A stretch of DNA of 64,000 bases from positions 104,271 to 168,270 of the forward strand of contig NZ_JAIETD010000041.1 in assembly GCF_019745455.1 (NCBI RefSeq), in the 5' to 3' direction. The position numbers and the translations under genes were made by a program. The notes beneath the pieces are model-generated. The model worked only from the letters and a program-made list of their open reading frames with translations, made no database searches and was not told where the DNA came from. This stretch comes from Methylobacterium sp. GTDB lineage: Bacteria; Pseudomonadota; Alphaproteobacteria; Rhizobiales; Beijerinckiaceae. Each line of letters begins with the position of its first letter. Position 1 is the first letter of the stretch. Positions 54,744 to 63,922 of this stretch are shown here, one piece after another.

Positions 54744-55055
54744 TCAATGCGTCCAGGGCGCGGTCCTGTTGAACTTGAAATTGTCGGAATACGACAGGCC
54801 CTTGCGCATCACCGGCTTCTGCGGCTCCTCGACCCTGTAGGAGAGGCCGGCCCGTGTCGCGTAGGCGACCGCATCCTCCCTGGTATCGAATTCGAGCTTG
54901 ACCTGCTGGAGCATGTCGCCTGAGCTCGTCCAGCCCATCAACGGATCGGTCTCGCGCGGCTCTGTCCGATCGAATTCGAGGATCCACTGCTTGGTGCGGG
55001 CGAGCCCGGACTGCGAGGGGTCCTTGGCGGGCTGATAGATGCGCGCGCTCGACAT
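54744..55055 (-). CDS. NADH dehydrogenase accessory subunit, NDUFS4/ETC complex I family
   Basis: 103 residues beginning MSSARIYQPAKDPSQSGLARTK. 'WILEFDRTEPRETDPLMGWTSSGDMLQQVKLEFDTREDAVAYA' and 'KGLSYSDNFKFNRTAPWTH' match the alphaproteobacterial/mitochondrial NDUFS4 (18-kDa) subunit. This supernumerary subunit stabilises the NADH-oxidising arm of complex I. It is encoded away from nuo genes, which is usual in alphaproteobacteria, immediately upstream of tRNA-Pro on the same strand orientation. Confidence 0.93.
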   Translation of the reverse strand: MSSARIYQPAKDPSQSGLARTKQWILEFDRTEPRETDPLMGWTSSGDMLQQVKLEFDTREDAVAYATRAGLSYRVEEPQKPVMRKGLSYSDNFKFNRTAPWTH

Positions 55056-55103
55056 CGGTGATTCCGGCCTCGTGTCTGTGGTCGAACAGCCTCGTACGGC
55101 GAA

Positions 55104-55180
<77 letters not shown>

Positions 55181-55261
55181 ACGCGCTCGCGCGCCTCTGG
55201 GGCATAGAGTTTTCGCCACCAGGGGGCAAGCGGCCTTCGCACGCGCAAATGAGCCTGGCTC

Positions 55262-55495
55262 TCATACCAGGATGTCGAGAACCCGTTTTTCGGTATCGAG
55301 GGAGGATTTCAGGACGGCCGCGTTCAGGCCGATTTCGAACTTCGATTCGATCAGCTGCACGGCGGTGGCGGAGAGATCGATCTGGGTCGCCTGGGGCAGG
55401 CTCGTGCCGATCGTCGCGACCTCCTCCGCCGCGACCGCGTATCGCTGCGAAGCGGCCGCCATGCCTCCGGCCGAAATTGATACCGCGCTGATCAT
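55262..55495 (-). CDS. Small protein resembling flagellar rod/hook C-terminal domain
   Basis: 77 residues from ATG 55495 (a Met five codons upstream is possible). N-terminal 'ISAVSISAGGMAAASQRYAVAAEEVATIG' and C-terminal 'IESKFEIGLNAAVLKSSLDTEKRVLDILV' together resemble the N- and C-terminal heptad-repeat segments that flank FlgB/FlgC/FlgE-type rod and hook proteins, but the central domain is missing. No flagellar genes are nearby. It could be a minimal rod-like protein or an independent family of helical hairpins. Confidence 0.7.
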   Translation of the reverse strand: MISAVSISAGGMAAASQRYAVAAEEVATIGTSLPQATQIDLSATAVQLIESKFEIGLNAAVLKSSLDTEKRVLDILV

Positions 55496-55657
55496 TGCCG
55501 CCTCTCTCACCTCAGGCGAAATGGCACGGCAACCCTTTAGTCCGGGTGCGCGAATCCGATCGCATTTGAATCATCGGATGCAGGCTTGACCATGCCACGC
55601 GCTGGCCCCACCTGCGCCGCCGAGAGTTGGCGACGGGATGAAGTGAAGGACGAGGCG

Positions 55658-56359
55658 ATGATCGACCTGTATTACTGGCCGACCCCGAACGGCCATAAGG
55701 TGACGCTCTTCCTGGAGGAGACCCGCCTCCCCTACGCGATCAAGCCGGTCAATATCGGCAAGGGCGATCAGTTCGCTCCGGGCTTCCTCAAGATCGCGCC
55801 GAACAACCGGATGCCGGCCATCGTCGACCATGTCCCGGCCTCGGGAACGGAGCCGGTCACGCTGTTCGAATCCGGTGCGATCCTGCTCTACCTCGCCGAG
55901 AAGACCGGGCAATTCATCCCGGCAGACCTGCATGGCCGGGCCGAGGTGCTGCAATGGCTGTTCTGGCAGATGGGCGGCCTCGGGCCGATGCTCGGCCAGA
56001 ACCACCATTTCACGCAATACGCGCCGGAGAAGGTCCCCTACGCCATCGACCGCTACGTCAACGAGACGAACCGCCTCTACGGCGTCCTCGACCGGCGCCT
56101 CGCCGACAGGGCCTTCCTCGCCGGCGAGGATTATTCCATCGCGGACATGGCCTCCTACCCCTGGATCGTGCCGTGGGAGAAGCAGGGACAGACCTTGAGC
56201 GACTTCCCGCACCTGCAGCGCTGGTTCGAGGCGATCGCCGAGCGCCCCGCCACCAAGGCGGCCTATGCCCGCGCGGTGGAGGTCAATCCCGACTTCGGCA
56301 AGCCCATGAGCGAGGACGCCAAGAGGGTGATGTTCGGGCAGACGGCCAAGCGCGACTGA
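55658..56359 (+). CDS. Glutathione S-transferase family protein (YfcG/YghU-like)
   Basis: 233 residues from ATG 55658. The thioredoxin-fold N-terminal domain has 'MIDLYYWPTPNGHKVTLFLEE' with the Thr/Asn active-site loop of nu-class GSTs, 'NRMPAIVDH' with cis-Pro, and 'LFESGAILLYLAEKTG' (glutathione-binding Glu-Ser). The C-terminal helical domain includes 'LDRRLADRAFLAGEDYSIADMASYPWI'. Nu-class members act as disulfide-bond reductases or peroxidases on glutathione conjugates. Monocistronic. Confidence 0.9.
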   Translation: MIDLYYWPTPNGHKVTLFLEETRLPYAIKPVNIGKGDQFAPGFLKIAPNNRMPAIVDHVPASGTEPVTLFESGAILLYLAEKTGQFIPADLHGRAEVLQWLFWQMGGLGPMLGQNHHFTQYAPEKVPYAIDRYVNETNRLYGVLDRRLADRAFLAGEDYSIADMASYPWIVPWEKQGQTLSDFPHLQRWFEAIAERPATKAAYARAVEVNPDFGKPMSEDAKRVMFGQTAKRD

Positions 56360-56360
56360 G

Positions 56361-57305
56361 CTAGCGCCTCAGGTCGTCCAACGGTACCGGTGCCGCATGT
56401 GGCCGGGCCGAGAGCATCGCGTCGATGAGCGCCAGCACCTCCGCCCGGCCGACATTCGCCGCCGGCTCGAACGGCGTCCAGGTCTGGGCGAAGTCGAGGG
56501 CGGAGAAGACCTCGCGGTAGCGCAGCAATTCGCCCCGCGTCAGCGGCACGCCGCGCACGAAGGCCTTGTGCGCCGAGATCGTCAGGGCCTTCCGCGGGGC
56601 CGCCGGATCGAGCTCGAACTTGAGCGCGTCGCCGCAGAACAGGATTTTTCGCGCCCGGTCGAACAACACCGCGTGGCCGTCGAAATGGCCGGCGGTGCGG
56701 TGGAGCTCGAGACCGGGCAGCGGCTCCAGGACGTCGTCGTAGGGCCAAGAGACCTGCAGGGCGGCGCTCCATGTGAAGTCGGCCGCCGGCAGGCAGAGTT
56801 CGGGATCGAACCGGTCCTGCAGCTGCACCAGGGCGCCGTAGGAATGGGGATGCGAGGCCGAAAGGATCTGCATGCCGCCGAGATCCGCGATGTGCTTCAA
56901 CGCCGCCTCGCTGAAGACCGGACAGGCCTCGAAACCCATGTTCCCATTGGGCGTGACGATCAGGTAGGCGCTCGGCCCGATGCCCGAGACCGGCTCGTTC
57001 CAGAACCGCCAGACCCCCGGCTCCAGCTCCTCCCAATGGCAGGGAAAGCGATCCTGGGCCTCGCGCTCGCTCCAGAACTGCCAGCCGCCCTGCGGCACCA
57101 CGTGGCGGGCATCGAGGCACATCGGGCAGGAGGCGGGCGCCTCGAAATGGCGCTGCCAGAAGCCGCAATTGTCGCAGGTATAGGCGGGAAGCTGCAGGGC
57201 GCCCGCGAAGGGAAGATAGCCGGGGGACAAGGGACGCTCTCTCTCGGGCGAAGGGGCCGTTGCAGGACCGCCGAACGGATGGCCTCGGGCGCTGCCGATC
57301 CGCAT
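56361..57305 (-). CDS. Zinc-ribbon plus metallo-beta-lactamase-fold hydrolase
   Basis: Up to 314 residues from ATG 57305; a TTG at 57230 is an alternative start closer to the conserved region. A short zinc ribbon with CxxC pairs (Cys44/47 and Cys60/63: CDNC and CPMC) precedes an MBL-like fold: 'YLIVTPNGNMGFEACPVFS', 'ILSASHPHSYGALVQLQ', 'LHRTAGHFDGHAVLF' and 'KILFCGDALKFE'. The usual HxHxDH motif is replaced by HPHSYG, so metal binding at the active site is altered. Converges with the GST gene (1-nt gap). Function unknown. Confidence 0.78.
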   Translation of the reverse strand: MRIGSARGHPFGGPATAPSPERERPLSPGYLPFAGALQLPAYTCDNCGFWQRHFEAPASCPMCLDARHVVPQGGWQFWSEREAQDRFPCHWEELEPGVWRFWNEPVSGIGPSAYLIVTPNGNMGFEACPVFSEAALKHIADLGGMQILSASHPHSYGALVQLQDRFDPELCLPAADFTWSAALQVSWPYDDVLEPLPGLELHRTAGHFDGHAVLFDRARKILFCGDALKFELDPAAPRKALTISAHKAFVRGVPLTRGELLRYREVFSALDFAQTWTPFEPAANVGRAEVLALIDAMLSARPHAAPVPLDDLRR

Positions 57306-57428
57306 ATAGGCCGGATCGGGCGAACCGCGATATACCGCCTCGCCGAGGATATCCGACGCCGCGTCGCGTCGCGCGTCGCGCCTGTTTCGGCAGCGCCAAC
57401 AAACCGCCCAGACCGATCCCGGAGGATC

Positions 57429-58694
57429 ATGTCCGCCATCGCCGTCGACCTCACCCGGATGATCACCCGGCTCGCTCATCCGAGCCCGAGCGGGATCGAC
57501 CGGGTTGACCTCGCCTATGCCCGCCACGTGTTGGCGCAGCCGGGCGAGCGCTTCGGCCTCGTCTCGACGGCGCTCGGGCCCCGCGTCCTCGACCGGGATG
57601 CCGCCGCTTCCGTGGTCGCCGCGGCGGCGGAGGGTTGGGAAGAATCCCTCGAAGCGGCCGGCGACGCAGTCTATCGCGGCCTCCTCGCGAAGCTGGGAAC
57701 CGGCCCGGCGCCGGCGATTGCGTCGGCTTCCCCGCGCCCTCGGGACACCCGGCGTCGCCTGCGGGTCGAGACGGCCCTGCGCGTTCTGCGGGCGGGCGGG
57801 CACGAGGCGCTGCCGCAGGGCACGACCTATCTCCATACCTCGCATCTGCGCCTCGACCGACCCGAGCGCTTCGACTGGCTCTACGACCGACAGGACGTCC
57901 GCACCGTCTTCTTCGTCCACGACCTGATCCCGATCTCGTATCCCGAATACGGCCGGCCTGGCGAGGCCGAACGTCATGCGGTGCGCATGGAGACGATGGC
58001 GCGCCATGGAGCTCAGATCATTGCCAACTCGGCGGATGTCGCGGCGCATTTCTCGGGGTACCTCGCCCACCGCGCGTTGCCGGCGCGGCCGGTTGCCGTA
58101 GCGCCGCTCGGGGTTGAGCCGTCCTTCGCCGAAGGGCCGACGCACTTCGCTCCCGAACGCCCAACATTCGTGGTCTGCGGCACGATCGAGCCGCGCAAGA
58201 ACCACCTCCTCCTGCTCAATCTCTGGCGCGATCTCGCCGCGGAGCTCGGGCCGCAGACGCCCCGCCTCGTCCTTGTCGGGCGCCGTGGCTGGGAGGCCGA
58301 GAACGTCGTCGACATGCTCGATCGTTGTCGAGCGGTCGCCGACCATGTCACCGAGGTGCGCGGCCTCTCAACCGCCGGACTTGCCGACCTCCTGCGCGGC
58401 GCCACCGCGCTCCTGATGCCGTCCTTCGCCGAAGGCTACGGCATCCCGGTGGTCGAGGCGGCGGCTTGCCGCCTGCCGGTGATCGCCTCGGACATCCCGG
58501 TCCATCGCGAGATCGGGGCGGGTTTCGCCGAGTTCCTTCATCCCCTCGACGGCGCCGGCTGGCGCCGGACGATCCTCGCAGTGAGCGACCCGAAATCCGG
58601 ATTGCGCGCGGCCATGGCGGCTCGCCTCGCGGATTATGCCGCCCCCACCTGGGGCGACCACTTTACCATCGCGGAGCCGCTGCTTCACGAGTGA
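57429..58694 (+). CDS. Family 1/4 glycosyltransferase (GT-B)
   Basis: 421 residues from ATG 57429, preceded by GGAGGA (57421-57426). The N-terminal half has 'IAVDLTRMITRLAHPSPSGIDRVDLAYARHV', the group-1 acceptor-side start. The donor half shows 'FVVCGTIEPRKNHLLLLNLW', 'LVLVGRRGWEAENV' and the C-terminal 'PSFAEGYGIPVVEAAACRLPVIASDIPVHREI', with the E-x7-E donor-binding motif of GT4. A retaining sugar transferase, probably for polysaccharide or lipid glycosylation. No partner cluster present. Confidence 0.88.
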   Translation: MSAIAVDLTRMITRLAHPSPSGIDRVDLAYARHVLAQPGERFGLVSTALGPRVLDRDAAASVVAAAAEGWEESLEAAGDAVYRGLLAKLGTGPAPAIASASPRPRDTRRRLRVETALRVLRAGGHEALPQGTTYLHTSHLRLDRPERFDWLYDRQDVRTVFFVHDLIPISYPEYGRPGEAERHAVRMETMARHGAQIIANSADVAAHFSGYLAHRALPARPVAVAPLGVEPSFAEGPTHFAPERPTFVVCGTIEPRKNHLLLLNLWRDLAAELGPQTPRLVLVGRRGWEAENVVDMLDRCRAVADHVTEVRGLSTAGLADLLRGATALLMPSFAEGYGIPVVEAAACRLPVIASDIPVHREIGAGFAEFLHPLDGAGWRRTILAVSDPKSGLRAAMAARLADYAAPTWGDHFTIAEPLLHE

Positions 58695-58820
58695 GGGGAG
58701 CGCGATTTGCAGATGCGATGGTTTGCGGATGTCATGGTCGGTGAATAAGGACTGCCGTCGTACAGCGTGGCGGTCGAAGGCTTTCGGGCCGCGGCCCGCC
58801 GATATCGGGAGAGGCCAGCC

Positions 58821-59144
58821 ATGACCGTGATCGACCTTCATCGCGACGACATCAAGCGCGGTCTCGCCGACGACGAGATCCTGCTCATCGATGTGCGCGA
58901 GCCGCATGAATTCGAAGCGGGTCACATCCCTGGCGCCGTGCCGCACCCGCTCTCGACCTTTGACACACAGGCTCTCGCCGAACTGATCGCCAACGACACC
59001 CGACGCCCGGTCTTCTCCTGCATGTCGGGCGTGCGGTCGGTCCACGCCCTCAACGCTGCCCAGGAAGCCGGCCTCCCGATCGAGGCGCATTACCGGGGCG
59101 GCTTCAAGGACTGGGTGTCAGCCGGCGAGCCGGTGGATGCCTGA
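58821..59144 (+). CDS. Single-domain rhodanese-like sulfurtransferase
   Basis: 107 residues comprising one rhodanese domain. 'LLIDVREPHEFEAGHIPGAVPHPLS' is the conserved first half, and the active-site loop is 'FSCMSGVRS' with Cys67 as the sulfur-accepting residue. Such small proteins transfer sulfane sulfur or handle persulfides. ATG 58821 is preceded by GGGAGAGG. It sits between the glycosyltransferase and the second RND operon with ~100-nt gaps, so it is likely independently transcribed. Confidence 0.92.
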   Translation: MTVIDLHRDDIKRGLADDEILLIDVREPHEFEAGHIPGAVPHPLSTFDTQALAELIANDTRRPVFSCMSGVRSVHALNAAQEAGLPIEAHYRGGFKDWVSAGEPVDA

Positions 59145-59241
59145 CGAATGTCGCCAAAATGACAAAAGGCTGATCATGTGCGCGAGCGCACCCCGTGCCG
59201 CGGTACGAACCACTAGCTCGGCATGCGCAGGGAACCCGAAC

Positions 59242-60381
59242 ATGCGTAAGCCTCGACAAATTCTCCGTCTCGTGACGGTGGGCCTCGCCATCCTGATGCC
59301 CCTTTCGGCACAGGCGCAGGCCCCCGGCGGCCCGCCGCCGAAGGTGACGACTGCCAAGCCCGTCGTGCGCGAGATCGTCGAAACCGACACCTATACCGGC
59401 CGCTTCGAGGCGGTCGATTACGTCGAGGTCCGCGCGCGCGTCACAGGCTATCTCGAGAAGGTGCTGTTCCAGGACGGCGCCACCGTGAAGAAGGGCGACA
59501 CGCTCTTCATCATCGATCGCCGGCCCTACAAGGCGGCCCTCGACCAGGCACAGGCCGCGCTCACCTCGGCGAAGGCCGGCCTGACTTTCTCGCAGACCGA
59601 CCTCGAACGCGCCCAGACCTTGAGCCGGTCGGGCAATATCTCCGAGCAGGTCACCGACCAGCGCCGGCAGGCCTCGCAGACCGCGCAGGCCAATGTCGAC
59701 AGCGCCGAGGCCGCCCTGCGCCAGGCCCAGCTCAACTACGATTTCACCGAGGTGAAGGCTCCGGTCTCTGGCCGCATCAGCCGCCGTCTCGTCACCGAGG
59801 GCAACATCGTCATCACCGACCAGACGATGCTGACGACGATCGTCTCCCTCGACCCGATCTATTTCAGCTTCACGGTCGACGAGCGCTCGTTCCTGAAATA
59901 CCAGAGCACCCTCAAGATCGGCATGGGCGCGACGCAGAAGCAGAACGCCGCGCCGATCATGATCGCCCTCACCAACGAGGCCAAGCCGACCCGCAAGGGC
60001 CTGCTCGACTTCGTCGACAACCGGGTCGACAACGCCACCGGTACGGTTCTCCTGCGCGCCACCGTCGAGAACCCCGACGGGTTCATCAAGCCGGGCCTCT
60101 TCGGCATCGTCTCGCTGCCCGCTACGAAGCCCGCTCAGGGCGTTCTTCTGCCCGACGAGGCGGTCTCCGCAAATCAGGACAAGCGCATCGTCTACGTGGT
60201 GGCCGAGGATGGATCGGTTGCGACGCGAGACGTTCAGCTCGGCCCCAAGGTCGACGGCTACCGTGTGATCCGCTCGGGCCTCAAGGGCGACGAGAACGTC
60301 GTCGTGAACGGCCTTGCCCGCGTCCGACCCGGCGCCAAGGTCGCGGCGGAGGCGACGACGCTGCCGCCGGCGCGGACGTAG
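59242..60381 (+). CDS. RND efflux periplasmic adaptor subunit
   Basis: 379 residues from ATG 59242, chosen because it gives a Sec signal peptide (VTVGLAILMPLSAQAQA). No lipobox cysteine is present, unlike the first adaptor. Lipoyl half-motifs 'DYVEVRARVTGYLEKVLF' and 'EVKAPVSGRISRRLVTEGN' flank a coiled-coil hairpin (~residues 95-150); the C-terminal beta-barrel ends 'KGDENVVVNGLARVRPGAKV'. It connects the pump at 60.6 kb to an outer-membrane channel. The gap of 263 nt to the pump is unusually long for such a pair. Confidence 0.9.
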   Translation: MRKPRQILRLVTVGLAILMPLSAQAQAPGGPPPKVTTAKPVVREIVETDTYTGRFEAVDYVEVRARVTGYLEKVLFQDGATVKKGDTLFIIDRRPYKAALDQAQAALTSAKAGLTFSQTDLERAQTLSRSGNISEQVTDQRRQASQTAQANVDSAEAALRQAQLNYDFTEVKAPVSGRISRRLVTEGNIVITDQTMLTTIVSLDPIYFSFTVDERSFLKYQSTLKIGMGATQKQNAAPIMIALTNEAKPTRKGLLDFVDNRVDNATGTVLLRATVENPDGFIKPGLFGIVSLPATKPAQGVLLPDEAVSANQDKRIVYVVAEDGSVATRDVQLGPKVDGYRVIRSGLKGDENVVVNGLARVRPGAKVAAEATTLPPART

Positions 60382-60644
60382 CGGCAAGGGCGGTGCGCTG
60401 CGATATGCCCCGTCCGGCGATTCTGTCCTGAGGCGCCCCAGGAGGCAGCCCACGATACTGGAGTTCTCCTTCGAGGCCCCATTCGGGGGAATCTCACGGA
60501 GAGGGGACGGGCGGCGTGAATGACGGGGCGACCAGGGCCCCGGACACCGGAAGGAGGCGTCTCGGCCTGCTGACGGCGACTTGTGTAGGAAGAAACGCTG
60601 CCGCCGGGGTCCTTCGGGCCATTCAGCGGCGAGAGGTCTGACCG
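60382..60644 (+). other. 263-bp spacer between RND adaptor and pump genes
   Basis: No coding frame with protein-like composition, tRNA or clear terminator was found. It may hold an internal promoter or an RNA structure that separates expression of the two efflux genes. No further signal identified. Confidence 0.3.
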
Positions 60645-63600
60645 ATGCGCTTTGCCCACTTCTTCGTCGATCGGCCGATCTTCGCGTCCGTGACGTCGAT
60701 CATCTTCCTGATCCTGGGCTACGTCGCCTACGAAACGCTCCCCGTGGCGCAATATCCCGAGATCGTGCCGCCTACCGTCGTGGTGCGCGCCTCCTATCCG
60801 GGCGCCAACGCCGAGACGGTCGCCGCGACGATCGCGACGCCGATCGAGCAGGAGGTGAACGGCGTCGATAACATGCTCTACATGACCTCGCTGTCGACCA
60901 ACGACGGCGCCATGCAGCTCACCGTCACCTTCAAGGTCGGCACCAACCTCGATATCGCCAACGTGCTGGCGCAGAACCGCCTTTCGGTCGCCCAGCCGCG
61001 CCTGCCGCCGGATGTGCGCAACCTCGGCGTGACCGTGCGCAAGTCCTCGCCCGACCTGATGATGGTCGTGCACCTGCTCTCGCCCGACAATTCCTACGAC
61101 CAGAACTACCTCTCGAACTACATCTACCTGCGCATCCGCGACGAGCTCCTGCGCCTCGACGGGGTCGGCGACATCACGGTGTTCGGCGGCTCGGAATATG
61201 CGCTCCGGATCTGGCTCGATCCCAACAAGCTCGCCGCCTACGGCCTCTCCACCAGCGACATCGTCTCGGCCCTTCAGGAGCAGAACGTCCAGGTCGCGTC
61301 CGGCGCTCTCGGTGCGCCGCCGGCCCCGAAGGACAATGCCTTCCAGCTCGTGGTGCAGTCGCAGGGCCGCTTCCAGACGGCGGAGGAGTTCACAGAGGTC
61401 ATCGTCAAGGCGAGCGACGGCCGCCTGGTGCGCATCAAGGACGTCGCGCGGGTCGAGCTCGGCCAGCAGCTCTACACCACTCAGTCCTTCCTGAACGCGA
61501 CGCCTGCGGTCGGCGTTGGCGTGTTCCAGCGTCCCGGCACCAACGCCCTGGAAGCGGCCAAGCAGGTCCGCCAGACCATGGAGACGATCAAGAAGAACTT
61601 CCCGCCGGGGGTCGAATACAAGATCGCCTACAACCCGACCGAGTTCATCGAGGAATCCGTCTACGAGGTCTACAAGACGCTGTTCGAGGCGGTCGCACTG
61701 GTCGTCGTCGTGGTGATGGTGTTCCTGCAGAGCTGGCGCACCGCCCTGATCCCGGTGATCGCGATTCCGGTCTCGCTGATCGGCACCTTCGCGGTGATGC
61801 AGGCGCTCGGATTCTCGATCAACAACCTGACCCTGTTCGGTCTCGTCCTCGCCATCGGCATCGTCGTCGACGACGCGATCGTCGTGGTCGAGAACGTCGA
61901 GCGCAACATGGCCGAGGGGCTCTCGCCAGGAGACGCCGCGCACAAGACCATGGACGAGGTCGGCGGGGCCGTCATCGCCATCGCCCTCGTCCTGTCGGCG
62001 GTGTTCATCCCGACCGCCTTCATCCCGGGCATCTCGGGCCAGTTCTACAAGCAGTTCGCGCTGACGATCGCGGCCTCGACCATCATCTCGATGTTCAATT
62101 CGCTGACGCTGTCGCCGGCGCTCTGCAAGATCCTGCTCAAGCCTCACCACGAGCACAAGAAGCCGACCTTCTTCCTGTCGCGGTTCGTCGCCTGGTGCGC
62201 CGACATGTTCAACCGCGGCTTCGACAAGCTCTCGCACGGCTATGCCCGCGTCATCGGCTTCCTGACCGGCAAGATGATCGGCGTCCTCGGCATGCTCGTG
62301 CTCTACGCTGCGGTGATCGCCGGGACCCTGCACCTCGCGGCGACGACGCCGACGGGCTTCATCCCTCAACAGGACCAGGGTTACCTCATCGGCGTCGTCC
62401 AGTTGCCCGCAGGCTCGGCCCTGGAGCGCACGACAGCGGTGGTGCGCAGGGCCGCCGCACTCGCCAAAGAGGTCGACGGCGTCGCCAACGCGGTCATCAT
62501 CTCGGGCTTCGACGGCGCCACCTTCACCAACACCACCAACGGCGCGGTGATGTTCCTAACCCTCAAGGGAGCCAAGGAGCGTGCGGCGACCGGTAGAACC
62601 GCCGCCGCCATCACCGGCGACGTCTTCAAGGCGACCGCCGGCATCCAGGAGGCCCGCGTCCTCTTCATCCCGCCACCGCCCGTCCGGGGCTTAGGCACCG
62701 GCGGCGGCTTCAAGATGCAGATCGAGAGCCGCCAGAGTTCGGAGATCGGGCCGCTTCTCGCTGCGGTCAACGAAGTGCTGGGCCAGGCCAACCAGAGCAA
62801 TGACGTCCAGCGCGTCTTCACCACCTTCGGCAACGACACCCCGCAGCTCTTCATCGACATCGACCGGACCACGGCGCGGATGCTGAACGTGCCGCTCCAA
62901 AGCGTGTTCTCGACGCTGCAGGCCAATCTCGGCGGCGCCTACGTCAACGACTTCAACACCTTCGGCCGCATCTACCAGGTCCGTGCCCAGGCCGATGCCC
63001 CCTTCCGCCTGGAGAAGCGCGACATCGAGCAGCTCAAGGTTCGCTCCTCCACCGGCGCCCTCGTGCCGATGGGAACGCTCGCCTCGATCCGGGAGATCAC
63101 CGGCCCGCAGATCGTGCAACGCTTCAACCTGTTCTACTCGGTGCCGATCCAGGGCGACGCCAAACCCGGAATCTCCACTGGCCAGGCCCTCGATGCGATG
63201 GAGAAGATCGCCCAGAGCCTGCCGCAGGGATACGCCTACGACTGGACCGAAATCGCCTTCCAGCAGAAGGCGGCCGGCAACACAGCGATCCTTGTCTTCG
63301 GCCTCGGCGTGCTCCTGGTGTTCCTCGTCCTGGCCGCACAGTACGAATCCTGGGCGCTGCCTTTGGCGATCATCCTCGTGGTGCCGACCGGCGTCCTCTC
63401 GGCCCTCGGCGCTGTGCAGCTACGGGGCCAAGACAACAACATCCTGACCCAGATCGGTCTGATCGTGCTGATCGGGTTGGCCGCCAAGAACGCGATCCTC
63501 ATCGTCGAATTCGCTCACCAGCTCGAGGAGACCGAGAAGAAGGGACCTGTCGCCGCGGCAGTGGAAGCCTGCCGTCTGCGCCTGCGTCCGATCCTGATGA

Positions 63601-63854
63601 CGGCCTTCGCCTTCATCCTCGGCACCGTGCCCCTCGTCATCGCCACGGGCCCCGGCGCCGAGATGCGGCAGGCCCTCGGCACCGCCGTCTGCTTCGGCAT
63701 GATCGGCGCGACGGTGTTCGGCCTGTTCCTCACCCCGGTCTTCTACGTCGTGATCCGCAAGATCCTCATCCGGTTCGCGCGAAAGCGCGGCCAGGATCCG
63801 CACGACACGACACCCGACAAGCACGACCCGCATGTCAGGCCGGCACAGGCGTGA
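60645..63854 (+). CDS. RND multidrug efflux inner-membrane transporter, HAE1 family
   Basis: 1069 residues, full length. Starts MRFAHFFVDRPIFASVTSI. The TM4 proton-relay motif is GIVVDDAIVVVENVERN (near residue 406), and the C-terminal half has 'GLAAKNAILIVEFAHQLEE'. Compared with the pump at 12.3 kb it has a different periplasmic domain and a basic C-terminal tail, so it is a distinct paralogue rather than a recent copy. Paired with the adaptor at 59.2 kb. A short UUCG-type hairpin (about 63906-63925) lies downstream, before tRNA-Pro. Confidence 0.93.
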   Translation: MRFAHFFVDRPIFASVTSIIFLILGYVAYETLPVAQYPEIVPPTVVVRASYPGANAETVAATIATPIEQEVNGVDNMLYMTSLSTNDGAMQLTVTFKVGTNLDIANVLAQNRLSVAQPRLPPDVRNLGVTVRKSSPDLMMVVHLLSPDNSYDQNYLSNYIYLRIRDELLRLDGVGDITVFGGSEYALRIWLDPNKLAAYGLSTSDIVSALQEQNVQVASGALGAPPAPKDNAFQLVVQSQGRFQTAEEFTEVIVKASDGRLVRIKDVARVELGQQLYTTQSFLNATPAVGVGVFQRPGTNALEAAKQVRQTMETIKKNFPPGVEYKIAYNPTEFIEESVYEVYKTLFEAVALVVVVVMVFLQSWRTALIPVIAIPVSLIGTFAVMQALGFSINNLTLFGLVLAIGIVVDDAIVVVENVERNMAEGLSPGDAAHKTMDEVGGAVIAIALVLSAVFIPTAFIPGISGQFYKQFALTIAASTIISMFNSLTLSPALCKILLKPHHEHKKPTFFLSRFVAWCADMFNRGFDKLSHGYARVIGFLTGKMIGVLGMLVLYAAVIAGTLHLAATTPTGFIPQQDQGYLIGVVQLPAGSALERTTAVVRRAAALAKEVDGVANAVIISGFDGATFTNTTNGAVMFLTLKGAKERAATGRTAAAITGDVFKATAGIQEARVLFIPPPPVRGLGTGGGFKMQIESRQSSEIGPLLAAVNEVLGQANQSNDVQRVFTTFGNDTPQLFIDIDRTTARMLNVPLQSVFSTLQANLGGAYVNDFNTFGRIYQVRAQADAPFRLEKRDIEQLKVRSSTGALVPMGTLASIREITGPQIVQRFNLFYSVPIQGDAKPGISTGQALDAMEKIAQSLPQGYAYDWTEIAFQQKAAGNTAILVFGLGVLLVFLVLAAQYESWALPLAIILVVPTGVLSALGAVQLRGQDNNILTQIGLIVLIGLAAKNAILIVEFAHQLEETEKKGPVAAAVEACRLRLRPILMTAFAFILGTVPLVIATGPGAEMRQALGTAVCFGMIGATVFGLFLTPVFYVVIRKILIRFARKRGQDPHDTTPDKHDPHVRPAQA

Positions 63855-63922
63855 GGACATCGTCGGATAAGGGTTGCGCCACGCAAGCTTGAAAGCTATC
63901 ACCCGCCGACCCTTCGGGGTGT

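Noticed and set aside
60258..62369. A 703-codon frame antisense to the second RND pump
   Set aside because: Same shadow composition; the plus strand encodes an unmistakable full-length RND transporter.
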